In this document: positions 15,279-15,403 of the stretch, piece by piece
Layout: the number at the start of each line of letters is the position of its first letter
Position numbering within the stretch: the stretch's first letter is position 1
Assembly (NCBI GenBank): GCA_964414925.1
Contig: CAYPXV010000031.1
Span: 1-15,403 of the forward strand
Source of the DNA: PeH17 sp964414925
GTDB lineage: Bacteria > Bacillota > Clostridia > Christensenellales > CAG-138
DNA: 15,403 nt
Direction of reading: 5' to 3'
Notes under the pieces: generated by a model
Seen by the model: only the letters and a program-made list of their open reading frames with translations
Database searches by the model: none
Told to the model about the DNA's origin: nothing
Translations under genes and position numbers: made by a program

Positions 15279-15403
15279 TTAAAGTATTCCCTCATCCATT
15301 AGCATTTCGAGAACACGGGCTTCTCGTTCAAACATCATTGAATTATATGGACTGCCTTGCACATTGCGATTCTTTTGAATGGCAAGGATGGGGTCAACAA
15401 ATT
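15279..15403 (-). CDS. 3' end of an unrecognised gene running off the window
   Basis: Forty codons are open from the right edge to TAA at 15281-15279. The reading includes FVDPILAIQKNRNVQGSPYN and then a helical, acidic tail MFEREARVLEMLMDEGIL. Composition and smooth codon use favour a real coding end. Too little is present to name the family. It precedes the acidic ORF on the same strand with about 48 nt between them, so the two may be co-transcribed. Confidence 0.55.
   Translation of the reverse strand, partial: FVDPILAIQKNRNVQGSPYNSMMFEREARVLEMLMDEGIL

Noticed and set aside
1..15403. CRISPR arrays, insertion sequences and tRNA genes
   Set aside because: I looked for regular spaced repeats, transposase motifs with terminal repeats and tRNA cloverleaf signatures, and saw none.

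Overview
The window looks like chromosomal DNA of a moderately AT-rich Gram-positive anaerobe, most likely a Clostridia-type member of the Bacillota. The signs are a long SRP RNA with an Alu domain of the Bacillus/Clostridium kind, strong purine-rich Shine-Dalgarno (SD) sites, near-consensus sigma-A promoters, lipoproteins with lipoboxes, and adjacent lepA and hemW genes.

Left part (1-5608). After an unrecognised and perhaps frameshifted gene end (1-245) and a bulged hairpin, a minus-strand operon reads from about 5417 down to 333. Its order is a lipoprotein with two similar beta-rich halves, an ABC ATPase broken by an in-frame TAA just before its switch histidine, an ABC-2-type permease, and a second permease. 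The second permease carries a C-terminal extracytoplasmic domain that itself begins with a lipobox-like segment. The genes overlap or nearly touch, so they should act as one membrane export or immunity-like complex. As sequenced, the ATPase would be truncated.

Middle (5566-10627). A consensus promoter drives lepA (elongation factor 4), which overlaps hemW (heme chaperone) by one base. A separate TTGACA/TATTAT promoter precedes an alpha-oxoamine synthase that resembles bacterial serine palmitoyltransferases. Its stop overlaps the start of a short-chain dehydrogenase whose layout suits a 3-keto lipid reductase. Together they could make a long-chain amino alcohol (sphingoid-base-like). This is an inference, and the most interesting metabolic idea in the window.

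Right part (10628-14660). Converging on that operon is a minus-strand pair of half ABC exporters of the BmrC/BmrD type. One has a degenerate Walker B (Asp for Glu), and the other has the catalytic Glu and an FSAGQ signature. The pair has a perfect TTGACA-17-TATAAT promoter and a leader of about 160 nt. The leader holds a strong intrinsic terminator whose left arm is overlapped by the end of a possible 16-codon leader ORF. That is the expected architecture of ribosome-mediated attenuation.

Far right (14660-15403). Upstream on the same strand lie the SRP RNA gene with its own promoter and terminator, then two palindromes, a small acidic ORF, and the 3' end of an unrecognised gene that runs off the window.
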